Assembly: GCA_907163375.1 (NCBI GenBank)
Contig: CAJQUW010011023.1
Location: 518,306 to 582,305 of the forward strand
Direction of reading: 5' to 3'
Origin: Prostheceraeus crozeri
Lineage: Eukaryota; Platyhelminthes; Polycladida; Euryleptidae
Length of the DNA: 64,000 bases
Positions 11,046 to 22,473 of this stretch are shown piece by piece; the stretch's first letter is position 1, and every line of letters begins with the position of its first letter. Under the pieces are notes generated by a model. The model saw only the letters and a list, made by a program, of their open reading frames with translations. It did no database searches and was not told the origin of the DNA. A program made the translations under genes and the position numbers.

Positions 11046-14000
11046 CCCGTACAGAAATAAGTCCGTATGAATCATAGTATGAAAAGGTATGAAAAATAGT
11101 ATGACAACGCATACGTATGTAATAACATACTATGAAACATAGTATGTACAAGTATGAATAATGCATACGTGTGTATAAATATACTATGAAACATAGTATG
11201 CATAAATATGAATAGCGCATACGTATGTATTAACATACTATGAAACATAGTATGCATAAATATGAATAGCGCATACATATGTGTTAACATACTATGAAAC
11301 ATATTATGCATAAATATGAATAGCGCATACGTATGTCTTGACATTCTATAAAACATACTATGAATAAAAATGTATTACGCATATGTATGCATTATCATAG
11401 TATGAAACATAGTATGAATAAGTCAGTGTTCCTACTCTCGCCCGAATGCCCGAAAAATGCCCGAATGCCCGAATTTTGATCTAAATTCCTATTACGTATA
11501 TAATGTCGATATATAACGAAAACATAGGCCCCTATCATATGTACAGTTCAGGAACGCCTCTGAAAGGTGAAATTGCAGAGCCTTTGAGGGATGCGATAGA
11601 AAATCTTCTGCAACTATTGATTATGTAGCATGTCCATATGTCGAGGCTCTAACGAGTTGGCCATCAATATATCAATTTTTCTCCATTTTGTTGCCTCCTC
11701 AATTTCCAAACTCCTTAATCTTAAACCTTAAGCTCCTTAAATTTTAAGGACCCTGGAAAGTCCTTAAATTTCACACTTCTGGAAAAGTCCTGGAATTTTG
11801 ATATGTTAACACTTGATTGAAGTAAATGAGAGTTGAAAATTTGCTATGTAGGCCTATAAATTGTTCATGTTAATTATACCCATAAAATTATTCTCAGCGA
11901 ATTGATGAATTATATTGGTAATTACTGAATTTCCAATTATTACAGATACGATGATACCTCTGACGGAGTATTACAGATAAGACGGATTTACTCATCTTGG
12001 AAGTAGTTTTCAAAATAGTTGTCGTGTCGAAGTAAATTATGATTTTTCATAAATAGTTTTTGCTTATGCTATGTAAATTATATTCCCAAACACTTAGTAA
12101 TACGAATATCAGGATGCATGTATATTGACGTACATGTATTTAAAGAATACATAGTTGGAGCACTACCCTGAATAATACATGTAAGTTATTCTATATGATT
12201 GAAACCAACGTGGACTACCGCAACGAAAACTACCGCAGGAAACTATTATCATCAGAAAGTATGAAGCGTAGGCCTACTATGTCGAACAATAAAGATTTGG
12301 CAGTATAAGGTGACCAGATCGATAAAATATGTGCGTTATGTTCGCGAACATAGACCTATGTTAGTCCCTTTGTTCAATAAAGATAAATAGTATTCATGCC
12401 CGAATTTTTGCGGGAAAACTCAATGCCCGAAAATTTTCAAGTTAACCAGTAGGAACACTGTGTATGTGGGGGTGTCGGTATGTGCATGCATGTAATTATT
12501 AACACATCGTATGTGTTATAACACTTAAGCAAAGTAAACACACTGAAATGATTCAGAAAGATTTATTCTGACTGAACTGAATTGAAGATACATTCGATAC
12601 TTTTCCCATACATATCGACGATTAACGATTACCATGCATATAACTAGAGCAGGTATTAGTCTTGTTTAAACGAAATAATAACGTGTCTTGTAGCTTTCTT
12701 TTGCTCAAAGAATTAGTTATTCAACGAGTTTACTATCGAAAAGTCTCATGTGTATTGTGGATCTCTACAATGTCAGTAAAAATTTGAAAGTCCATTTTTG
12801 AGTAATCTAAAAGTTAAATATGAGAGTGTTACTAATATAATTTCCTTGAGTTGCCATTGATTCAGCGCTATTTTGAATACCAACACATTTAAGATAATAA
12901 ATTCGATCAAACATGATTCATGAAAGTAATAAAAGCTAATTCAATTAGTTTCGAAAAATATTGTTGATATTTATTTTGATTATTTATCTTTCCTATTATT
13001 GCTTGAGAAACTGCCACCTTATCATAAACGTGTATAATTCTTTTATTAGTGTGTCATTGTATCTGAAGTTTTCCATCATGCCCATCAGGGTTGTCCAGTC
13101 TAACTCAGAAGGCTCCTGGTTCCTTTCACTTCTCTAATAATAAGCATTAGTTTATTTCCATTGAAAGCATAAATGAACTTGTATGAAACGTCAAAACAAT
13201 AAATTTCACACTGTCTTGACGTGGGAGCATTATTATTAGCTGCTTGCATTACAGGTAACGGTAACGGATTCTTTTAAGATTGTTTATGCTACTGAATGCT
13301 AACGAGTTCCTTCACTTTCTTTTTTTTATCTTCTGCTTAAGGGTTTATGGTACCGTCCTCTTCACTCGAACTTTGATTTTAAAAAATCATACAAAAATGT
13401 TTATCTTTGATCAAATGGGTACGTCGTTCGTGTGTTATAACAAATGAATGTCATAAATGTGACGTATGAGAAATTGTAATTATTTTGATCTTAAAATGAT
13501 GCTAATAGCTGTCTCCCTCATGATATGTTCTCTATCTAAATCAGTTGACTTGCTACATTTGACATGTTACCGGAGAGACAAGGTGCTTTTGACTTTGTTC
13601 CCTTTCAGATTAAAATACGACATATTGAACACAGAATGCATATTATTATTCATATGATAAATGGTGCATGTAATAATGAATTCATGCTGTTATAGAATAT
13701 ATGTGCAACATCAAAACATATGTGCTTATGTATGATATTCCTTCGTACGATATTACTGCTGTATGCATATATGTTGCATTTTCATGTCAGGAACATACTC
13801 TGAAAACTCACGTGTGTTTAGGATGAGTATACGTACCTATTTTCATAGTATGTTTCTTTGTATGATTCATGCGTATGGCACGACAACGCGTTACATGCTC
13901 TTAGTACGTCTCATACTATGTTTCGTATGTCTATTCCATACTATGTTTCACATCATGTTTTCACAGCGTGTGCCATATGAGTATGCATACTATTTTCATA

Positions 14001-14416
14001 ATATGATTCATACTATGTAAAGTCATAGTATGAATCGTACGTATGTTAGGGTATGGCCCGACAGAGCGTTACATGTTCATAGTATGTTTCATAGTATGCT
14101 TCATACGTCTGTTCCATACTATGATTCATACTACGTTTTCACAGAGTGTCTGGTATGAATACGTATATGATTTTTCATGGTATGTTTCATAGTATGATTT
14201 TGCTCAGTATGATTTAAGGTATGCTTCATACTAAGTTTCATACTATGTTAAGTCATAGTATGAATCATACGTATGCCAGGGTATGGCCCGACAGAGCGTT
14301 ACATGTCCATAGTATGTTTCATACTATGTTACATACGTCTGTTTCATACTATGTTTCATACGAATGTTTCATACTATGTTTCATAGTATGATTCATACCA
14401 ATTTTTTCTGTACGGG
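11046..14416. mobile_element. 3.37-kb TIR element built from hairpin-forming satellite repeats
   Basis: The outer ends are inverted copies beginning CCCGTACAGAAA and continuing to GTATGAATCATA. TA dinucleotides flank both ends (one extra T on the left), suggesting a TA duplication. The left subterminal region (about 11100-11420) is a tandem array of a 54-bp unit, about six copies. Each unit holds CATACTATG, an AAA spacer and CATAGTATG, so each can fold. The right region (about 13870-14400) has longer repeats sharing GTATGGCCCGACAGAGCG at 14051 and 14281, and a variant at 13873, with the same TATG/CATA palindromes. No transposase is seen inside. Confidence 0.7.
11424..12460. mobile_element. 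Nested hAT-like element (1,037 bp)
   Basis: The ends are CAGTGTTCCTACT and its exact inverted copy AGTAGGAACACTG. Subterminal GCCCGAA motifs recur several times at each end. It lies inside the 54-bp repeat array of the 11046-14416 element, so it inserted later. The CAG-type ends suggest hAT, but I see no clear 8-bp target duplication (GAATAAGT left, TGTATGTG right). No transposase frame was found. Confidence 0.7.
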
Positions 14417-16905
14417 TAATCAATGGAATTGTGACAGCGCCTTGGAATTAGCAACTCTGGAGCATTGAGATGAGAAGATTGAAGAGCCATCGTTCAATGA
14501 GGAAACGAGAAACGAGGCCTTAAATTACATCTCCCGAGAACTTGAACGGTGTCTACATAGTCAGACTGTAGCGCTGTTACCCTTTATTTATCCTTCATGC
14601 CTTTCCTGTCGATTTCCAGTAGTGCTTTCGGGCTCTAGACCAATTACTTAACCACAGTGTCACGGGGAACTGATGGAATAGGAAACATGTACAGATAAAG
14701 ATCACATGCTCAAAAAACGATTCCTGCACTATTTTGTGGTGGAATTGCATTTAGCTACCATTAATTTTGACCTTGTAGTGACTATCGTGAAATATAACTA
14801 TACAAAAAGTATGATTAAAAGCTACAGCTATATCTATGAAACGAAATCTAAGACAATGCTGTGACTGTACATGGCTATGAATCCTGAAGCTATGGTGAAC
14901 AATGGATACCTCGAAAGGTTACTTTTTTATATTTCTATGGCAGTCGGCTGCCTTGATGTTTCCTCTGTAACTCCCATGTTATGTAAGGTCAAATAGAAAT
15001 TGTCATCAACATCCGACCGTTTTATACCACATGAATTTATGGGTAGCTATTCATGTTGGACCTCACGACAAAAGAAAGTATCTGTATCTCATTTTTAATT
15101 TCTCTTATTGATCGAGATAGTGAAAAAATTTTGTTGGAGCTCAAGATCTTCAAGACTCAGCACTTTCTTTATAGTTTATCGTCCATTTTTATTTGCGCCT
15201 GTGTTTGTCATTAGTTTTCTATATATAGCTTAAGGTCTTTTGTACTTGTATAATTTCAGGTCATAATGTTTTTAAGCATATCTCAAAAAACTGCCAGTAT
15301 GTAATCTAATTCGTGTTTTCTGAAATAAAAGTGAAATAAATTGTGTCGTCAGAGTCTATGAAGCATCAAATCGATCATCACCTGTCTCGCTATAGTTAAA
15401 GGGAGTGTAACTCGACGAAGGGTCTGTTTTGATGCACCTGTCGTAGGATTTCGCACTTTCCTCCGCCATGTACGTTTTACACGGTTTTCCATTCGCTGTG
15501 GAATGTGCATGGCCCACCTAACACTGCCATCGTTAACTGTGAACTCATTTATATGTCTGAGCCCTCTAGTGAGCGTCATCTCAAGAGTAACTGATTTATG
15601 ATGCTGGAATGTGGGGGAGCCATGTCAGATGTTCGCCTTCTAATCACAGAGTTCGATCTTTCATGAATGTGATAGGAGAATTTTAAAAAAACTTGAAATT
15701 AATCTATGTCGAGGTGGACTTGAAGATGGATAAATCGTAGCATTTTTAGGTCTTAGTGTTCTACAGAACGAATTCATTCACTGTCCATGCATAATCACTG
15801 AGAAGAGGAAAGAGAAACTCACAGAAAGCATGACTTGTTCTCATGTATGATACAACAAGATTAACGTGATGATAATGATAGCATAAGAACTGACGATTGC
15901 AGTTTTTGAAAGGTTATAACATTTGATTCTTTCACTTGTAAACACAGAAAATGATTGACTGTAGAAGATGTGTTGTTTCTCCAGCTGAACTCCACTATTC
16001 TCACGAGGTGTGTTTGCTCTTTCTAATTTGTCTATTGTCATCATTTCTGCATATCTTTTGCATTAAGAGTATATGAAAGACGTATGTCGCGTCACTGTAC
16101 TTTTTCCATTGAAATCGGAACATGAAGTTCACATCCGGGGTCAATTATCTTAGTGAAACGACTATTGGTTGATTCTGGCAGCGTCATTTGATTTAACTTG
16201 CTTCATCCAGTGTTAGATCACATTTCATAATCAAGTGCATATTTGATCTACATTGATCAGAAATGAAATACTGCTGTTCAATGATCCACGACTTTTGGCT
16301 GATATTTTCTCACAATATCCTTCACATTATCATGAGGTGAAAGAGAGATCATGTGATTGAGGGAAGATGATTGCTCGAAACAGGATGGATCGATCAATCA
16401 GCTGATAGTGCTTCCAGCCAAGTGAGGAATTCCCCAACAACAGAGCAACATGAGAATGATCATATATGACTTAAAATCCTATTATACAGAATTACATTCA
16501 CTTAAGCCGTGTGCAACTGCTTGTACATGTGAAAGATAAGTAAGTCTGTCATTGTGGCAAGGGAGATTGTTTGTTTTCATCCATACGAGGAAACAGCAAA
16601 TCGATTTCAGTTGTATATCATATTGTACGTTTACGGTGAGATAAGAGTGATTTGACAGATTAATATTTTGGTTATTTGTCTAAATAATTTAGTTACTTAA
16701 TTGGAAGCTGGTTCTTATGGAAACATTTTTCAAATTTTACCGAATTTTATTAAGAAATAAATATTTCAAATTGATCACTCACAGAGTCGATTTTCACTCA
16801 CTCCCACTTCTCGTTTAGCGTCCTTGAGTTCCCTGACGGAGTTGGACGGTTATATATATTCGTATGCGGGAAGACAGTACAAAGGAAAAGGAGAAATGCG
16901 ACAAG

Positions 16906-17046
16906 TCAAAATTTCAGGTTCTTCACACGGCAGGATTTGATCGGACAGTTCTCCACGATGTGCAACTTCGTCTGCACCTCACAACAGGTGCATAAAGGGG
17001 ATTGCCGAGCTCCCCAGCGATGTAGAGAATCCCTACAAGGGCCAGC
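16906..17046 (-). mobile_element. LINE ORF2 C-terminal remnant
   Basis: The minus-strand frame reads GPCRDSLHRWGARQSPLC, then CEVQTKLHIVENCPIKSC and a stop. This is the C-terminal cysteine/histidine motif typical of CR1/RTE/Jockey-like ORF2 proteins (usual form DSLHRWG...SPLCDCGEVQT..HIV..CP). Only this tail is visible; the clade is uncertain. Confidence 0.75.
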
Positions 17047-18303
17047 ATTTATTCTGAAACGGTTCAGCAGGGTCTACTGGGCTCGTTGAAGATAAAAAAC
17101 CAGGGACTCGTATTGTTGGGTTGTTAACGAGCCCAGGGGACCCTAGTTGGACGTTTCATAACTTTCTATGAAAAAATAACATGGGAAGGCCTGCTTAAAG
17201 ATGAAAAGGTAAATCTGATTGATTTGACGACTTGAATTATTTTACGCAGTGTTTTATAAACCCCCAAAAATCCTTCAGCATTGTAGTTCACGAGTGCAAT
17301 CTATTTTATAGCAGGAATTAATATTGAATATTGAAAAGGAGCCTGTCAGATTAATAATAATACGAGAAAAAGCTCTGTAAGGATATTGTTAATAGTTTAT
17401 AGATAAGCAGAGACCATCATATTTGCTACCAGATTGAGTTTGCTTTATCCGTGAGGATGCCATACCCAAAATTTGGATGCTTTTTTTAAAATGGCGAGTT
17501 GCACATCACGGACCGCTAAATCAAGAGAGGTAGCCTTCAATTGCTATTGGAATCGATATGACCGTGACTGACATGCAGACAATTGCAGTCAAATGATCTT
17601 AAGGATGATTTAGAGTATCCTAAAGTAGAATTCTTGCCGTGATAATGTTGGGTAAGTCCAGGAGCCCTTCCCCCGGGTAAAATAGTTTTAAGGACCATGG
17701 CTCTGCACGGAGGTGCAGAAAGTCCAGTGCACGAGTCTGTCTGCCTCAGGAGGAACCACTGCTCTCACTATAGGCTACTCTTCCTAACCTGGAGAAAGTT
17801 GCGAGTGCTTCCCTAGCGTGCTGGTCTGCCTTCATGCCTTGGGTGGGAGAGGAATGAATGAAATATCTGTTCACATGTTGATTGATTATTATGTCATCCA
17901 GCCCATGAGGCAGTTCGTGATGCATTTTCTTTGGATTTTATGTCATTGAAAATTGAGGGGTATTTCGTTTTCACTGTCAGAAAGCAGTAGGATTGACGTG
18001 CAGCAGGGATAGATTGACAGCGACATCGTTTACCAGCGTGTCCTCGTGGTTCATCTGATAACTGAATGCGATTAAAATTTAATGATCGATCTCTGAAATC
18101 CTTTCACGGACTTCCTTCACAATCTAGGAAATCCATATCAGAGTCATTAATGAAGTCAAATCAATTTGTTAGTGATAATGTCATCGTAGTTTCAAGTAAT
18201 ATCCTCATTTTTTAAACAATTAAATACGTCACCTAGCAGCCACTTTGCATGATGTAGCTGATGATCAACAGTCTTACGAGTAATGTATTTTGAAACTTAT
18301 ATT

Positions 18304-19060
18304 GTCTCCATGGCACAGTGGTTAAGTGCTTGGCCTAGCAATCTTGTAGTTGTATATATTTATTGACTCAATGAAAATCATTCACTGTACAGAATTTACA
18401 TGTACATTATACACAAAAATACAGCGAATCAGAAAGGAAAGACAGTTAGTCAAACATGAAATCTACTCACAATTGCATATTAGCGATTGCTGCTAATCAA
18501 GGCACAAGTAAATGGCACAAATGCGTTGCGACGTCTGATTGCAACTGACGCTGGCTAGAGAAAACGATGGGAAGAACTCGATTCTGGGGTATAATTCCAT
18601 GAATAATGTGATGACAGTCACTCGCAGCCTGTTAAAAGAGGCGAACAGAGGCCTGCTCACGGCGAAGTTTTGGACATGGGAACCTTCCGCTCATCCATTC
18701 AGATGCACGGAAATCTCTTGGCACGGAGCAAATGAGTTTGTGAACCCGATTTTGAAGACGATCAATCCTGAGTTGAAGGTTGGTTGGTAGATAGACAAAA
18801 ACAGGAGACGAGTATTCAAGCAGGGATCTGATCAAAAAATAATGCACAACAGTCAGCTTTTTCTGTTGCATGATGGGCTTACCCATAGAAATGCTTGCTT
18901 GTACTAGGAGCGTCGAACATGTTCTGGATGTGGTCTAACCGGAGAGTGTCTTTTGAAGTGCGCTAGGAGGCCGTCCAGGCTAGTATTACCATAGCGCTCC
19001 TGAAGCGTCTGACTGTGTTAGTGCCGTCCAAGCCTCTCAATGGGGCAGTAATTACTTTCC
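18304..19060 (+). mobile_element. tRNA-derived SINE, copy 2, split by a LINE
   Basis: The head (CATGGCACAGTGGTTAAGTG, GGCCTAGCAATCTT) runs to about 18352. The SINE tail resumes at about 18964 (CGCTCC, then GTCTGACTGTGTTAGTGCCG and TCCAAGCCTC) and ends near 19060. The missing middle is taken by LINE sequence on the other strand. Comparison with the continuous copy at 61447-61632 shows the break. Confidence 0.7.
18353..18960 (-). mobile_element. LINE fragment (minus) inserted in the SINE
   Basis: The minus-strand frame at 18632-18886 reads LTVVHYFLIRSLLEYSSPVF, then LRIDRLQNRVHKLICSVPRD. This is the region after the RT core in Jockey/CR1-like LINEs (YKALIRSVLEYGSPVW, RIERVQRRALRI). The lower-coordinate side would be its 3' untranslated region. 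The rest of ORF2 is absent. Confidence 0.65.
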
Positions 19061-20055
19061 CTCATATCAGCAATTCATGTGTAATTGTCGTACGAAGTTC
19101 TCGGCATTTCGATTTTTATGACAGCACACAAGCATGGAACGTTCACTACAAGTTCGTGCAACTGTTTTTGCAATGAAAGCTACAGAAGATGAATCAAGGC
19201 TCATGTTCCATTCTTGTGTATTCGATTGAACTTTTTTTTGTCCATTTCAAGCGAGATAATCTTCTTCTCTCTCTCTAATCTAAAGCATCAAGACTTCACG
19301 TGGATTTTATGGCATAATCATTTTAATTTTGCGTTTGCAATCCACCATTCATGTATTGGATCCTCGTGGAATGTTTTGTGTTTGAAGGTGTTCTGCGACC
19401 TTTCGAAGATACCTCTACTGGTACCAATCACTGCCTCATTCGGTAGTATTTATCCCAAATAGAAAGGTGGCAGTTGAGCGCTACAATCTGAGAATTACTA
19501 GAAGAGGTTGTGCGCCAGTTGTCCTAGTTCCACATTGACTTCATGATTTTGATGGGATACTTATGTGGGAACCACATTTTTTGTCTGATGCAAAGTCAAA
19601 TCTTTATAATGCAGTTCATCGTCAAAATATGACCACACATTATCACAGCTGAAGACCTGGATGCATGAAGTCATCGCTCTGTTTGCTCTGTCATCATTTG
19701 GGATATGGAAGCAAAATGATTTTGAATTAACGCTGAACAGTAAAATAATAATTCAAAATGAAGAAGGAGATTGGATCCTTTCAAAGAGCACCGTTCCCAT
19801 TCGCCTCGTAAAGTACATATAAAGTGCATATACTTAGAATGCCGGAAAGTTGCTTCCGAAAAAGCTTCATATTTTGACATTTTTGGGGGCAAGTAAGTTA
19901 ATCACGTGAAGTTTCCCAGCAATAACTCACAGGGCTCTGTTGCATCTCTTCATGTTTCATCGCTGTCAATTTTGATCTTCGACCTACCAGCTGATCACGA
20001 CAATTACTGAGACCTACTTCACGTCATCCATCATCGTGAATGACCAGACTGTAGG

Positions 20056-20905
20056 ATCTGTGGCTCCTCTCTAGCAAAGATATTTATTTTGAGAGTGCTT
20101 ATAATAAAATTGCGTCTATGTTTATTAACAATGGTTTTCATTCTAAAGTCATCGAGAAAATCAGAAACAAAATTTTGAATTCCGGACTTAGTAATGGTCA
20201 AAATGATAATGATTTGGATCGTGATCGCATTCATTGGCGATTGCCGTACATCAAAGAAAAAGAAAAGCAAACTCTCAAAACTGCTCAATCGATCAATCGC
20301 ATTTTGCCTGACACTTGCAAATCATCTGTCGCCTTCGATACTTTCAAAACGAGCAAATTGTTTCCGAACAAAGATAAACTGCCTATGAGTCTCGCCTCTA
20401 ATCTTGTATACAAATTCAAATGTTGGCAATGTGACAATTGCTATATTGGCGAGACTTGTAGACACTTTATCACCACAATTCGTGAACACTTAGAAGGCAG
20501 ACCTAAAGATACCGAGATTACCAAACACGTTCATAGAAATAGCTATGACAATTTCCAAATAGTTTTTCGCACGAAGTACACACGCACTGCTGAAAGTGAG
20601 GTCATGAAACAAATCAATAGTTCAACCTTGATGAACGAACACGAGTCTTCAGTTCCAATTTTATTGTTTTGGCATTTGACATTGAATTCCGCAGTTTTAG
20701 ACGGAATTGTAAATGCAAATCAGTTCCTGTTGTATTGTTTTTAGCATGTATTCAATTTCTGTGGTTTTAGACGCAATTGCCAAGAGTTCTTTTAGCTTTG
20801 ACAAGTTCTCAATTCATGTATTTAATAGCTTTATCTTTATTGTAACTTTGTCCTGAAGATATGTTCAATAATGACATGAAATCGATCGACCAACACCTGC
20901 CGTTT
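20056..20905 (+). mobile_element. Penelope-like element, 3' part with GIY-YIG endonuclease domain
   Basis: The frame from about 20060 to 20741 reads ESAYNKIASMFINNGFHSKV, then LPYIKEKEKQTLKTAQ. The GIY-YIG domain then follows: LVYKFKCWQCDNCYIGET with its CxxCxxCYIG signature, CRHFITTIREH as the next helix, and a conserved Glu in TAESEVMKQINS. The downstream region (CCTGAAGATATG...GAAATCGATCGACC) resembles the 3' tails of Penelope elements. The reverse-transcriptase half is not present, so this is a 5'-truncated copy. Confidence 0.88.
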
Positions 20906-20989
20906 TTATTTTAGAATGTAGGACCCAAGTTATTTTCATGGTCGTTTCCTGCAAGAATCTGTATCAGCGAGTGAATTTTCAATGAAAAT

Positions 20990-21834
20990 CAGTCTTGCCG
21001 TTGGGATTGGGATGCTAATTGGGATCGCGCTACCAAAAATCCATCCAAATCCCAATAAATCCCAATAGATGCCAATAAGCCTTCTCCCAACAAAATATAC
21101 ATGTAATCGTTGACATTAGACAGTACGTTACAAATATTTTCGGGTTGTACAGAGCAGTTTATCTTGCTGTGTCTTCAGTCTGACCTTGCCTCTATCGAAT
21201 TCGAGCATTGAGAGCTCTTAGTGTGATTCACACAAGTTGACACAGTCAGCTTTAACCCTACTCTATGGCTTTAACTTCCCTAGTTGCTAAAAATAGTGGC
21301 TTAATTCGGAGCCTTCTTGTGCCTCGACTCGTGTTTCGCTTGCGTATGAGGCATTGATTGAAACGGGTGATAGCATGACGCTGCAACAGTTACACTGTGC
21401 AGGAACGATAGCTTCAAAAAGAGCCCGTGTGTCGAGCTGTTTATTAACACCGCATTATCCGATATAGGCTGAATTAATGCCAAGTGTGTTTGTAGCTCGT
21501 ACATGTATATCAGCTATGTACGTAGGCCACATAAGCTCTTAGGTGAAGGCAGTCTCGGTGCCAAATTTAGCCATACAGTAGGCCTATTATACATAATTGT
21601 GTAAAATCAATTAAAGCCCCTATTACTATTAAGGCCAATATAGTCCTACGCCTACGTCCGTGGCCTTCGTCAATTCAAAAAGTAGCACATGTAGCAGGCC
21701 TAAGCGGTAAGCCCCAATTTAGCTTAGGATCAACTTGTGTACGTTTTTAGCTCTAAAGCTGGCTGTTGGGATTGGGATCTCAATGGAAATTCCCATTGGG
21801 ATTGTGCAGGAAATTTATCCCAACGGCAAGCCTG
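20990..21834. mobile_element. hAT-type MITE (845 bp) with perfect 8-bp TSD
   Basis: The ends are CAGTCTTGCCGTTGGGAT and, inverted, CAGGCTTGCCGTTGGGAT. The 8-bp duplication ATGAAAAT lies immediately outside both ends (20982-20989 and 21835-21842). TTGGGAT/ATCCCAA motifs cluster near each end (for example 21001-21070 and 21775-21825), as subterminal transposase-binding repeats often do. No coding capacity is recognised. Confidence 0.92.
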
Positions 21835-21872
21835 ATGAAAATACGTGAAATATTTCTTCTTATCATCCACAG

Positions 21873-22133
21873 GTTGACTATGAGAAGTCGCAGAATCGCA
21901 AGATAGAGAAGGAATTAAAGAAGGTCACCACTGCACTTGAAGAAGAATTATCAATATCTGAAAAGCAGAAGAAAGTTGCTCTTCTCTTGATTCGTGAGCG
22001 TCACTCGTTGGCGGAACAACTGACACAGGAGCGTCGGAAATGCGCATTATTGGAGCGACTTATGCGAGATGAAAAGACGCGGCTGAAACAGTTGGCTGAG
22101 AGTTTGATGGCTGAATCTGCCAAAGCTTCCAAA
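21873..22133 (+). CDS. CTTNBP2-like: CTTNBP2-like gene, long coiled-coil exon
   Basis: This exon has 87 codons from a CCACAG acceptor to a GTGAGT donor, phase 0 at both ends. It is a continuous heptad-rich coiled coil: VDYEKSQNRKIEKELKK, then ALEEELSISEKQKKVALLLI, then ERRKCALLERLMRDEKTRLK. In the family the matching stretch is the LEFEKSQVKKFEKEQKKL...LSSMLVLECKK part of the CortBP2 domain. There are no prolines across the exon, which suits an unbroken helix. The acceptor lies only 38 bp downstream of the right end of a hAT MITE (20990-21834), so that insertion sits close to or inside the branch-point region. Confidence 0.9.
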
Positions 22134-22381
22134 GTGAGTTCGCATGATTTAAAGATCAAGGAAATTTGTCATTTGAATCTCTTGTTGGAGAGGTATGTTA
22201 ATGTGTTCTTTACTACAGAAATTTTTCAGTTTTGGACAAAGAAATAGGAACATAATTAAATGAAACATCCTCCTCGATATGAGAGAAAATGCGATCAAAT
22301 TTTCATATTATCTGAAGTGTGGCATTTGTGACATTCGCTTTCGTTGGTGTCGAAATTTCGAGAATTTGGTCGATCCATTAT

Positions 22382-22473
22382 CAGGGATGGTCCGATGTGA
22401 CAAAATGTGACAATTTGTCATTTCCGAAATGTGACAAAATGTGACACAAGCCCTGAAGTTGCGGACCATCCTT
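22382..22473. mobile_element. Very short hAT-like miniature element (92 bp)
   Basis: The ends are CAGGGATGGTCCG and, inverted, CAAGGATGGTCCG. Both are flanked directly by CATTAT. The centre holds repeated TGTGACAAAATGTGACA motifs with an inverted TTGTCA. The 6-bp rather than 8-bp flanking match leaves the family uncertain. Confidence 0.55.

Larger units (their letters stand above)
9876..21872 (+). other. Intron (12.0 kb)
   Basis: This intron holds the foldback at about 10160, the large inverted-repeat element at 11046-14416, the LINE tail at 16906, the interrupted SINE with its LINE at 18304-19060, the Penelope-like element and the hAT MITE at 20990. In 14420-16860, 17130-18300 and 19070-20050 I see no identifiable gene or element. 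The 76-residue minus frame at 15349-15579 looks protein-like but was not recognised. Confidence 0.7.

Noticed and set aside
11072-11356. 94-residue minus-strand frame with an 18-residue repeat
   Set aside because: The periodicity is the 54-bp satellite unit read as codons, not a protein.
13763-14020. 85-residue + strand frame with many Met/His/Tyr codons
   Set aside because: It is produced by the CATA/TATG repeats of the 11046-14416 element.
15349-15579. Minus-strand 76-residue frame as a gene
   Set aside because: It looks protein-like, but no family, start context or splice sites were recognised.
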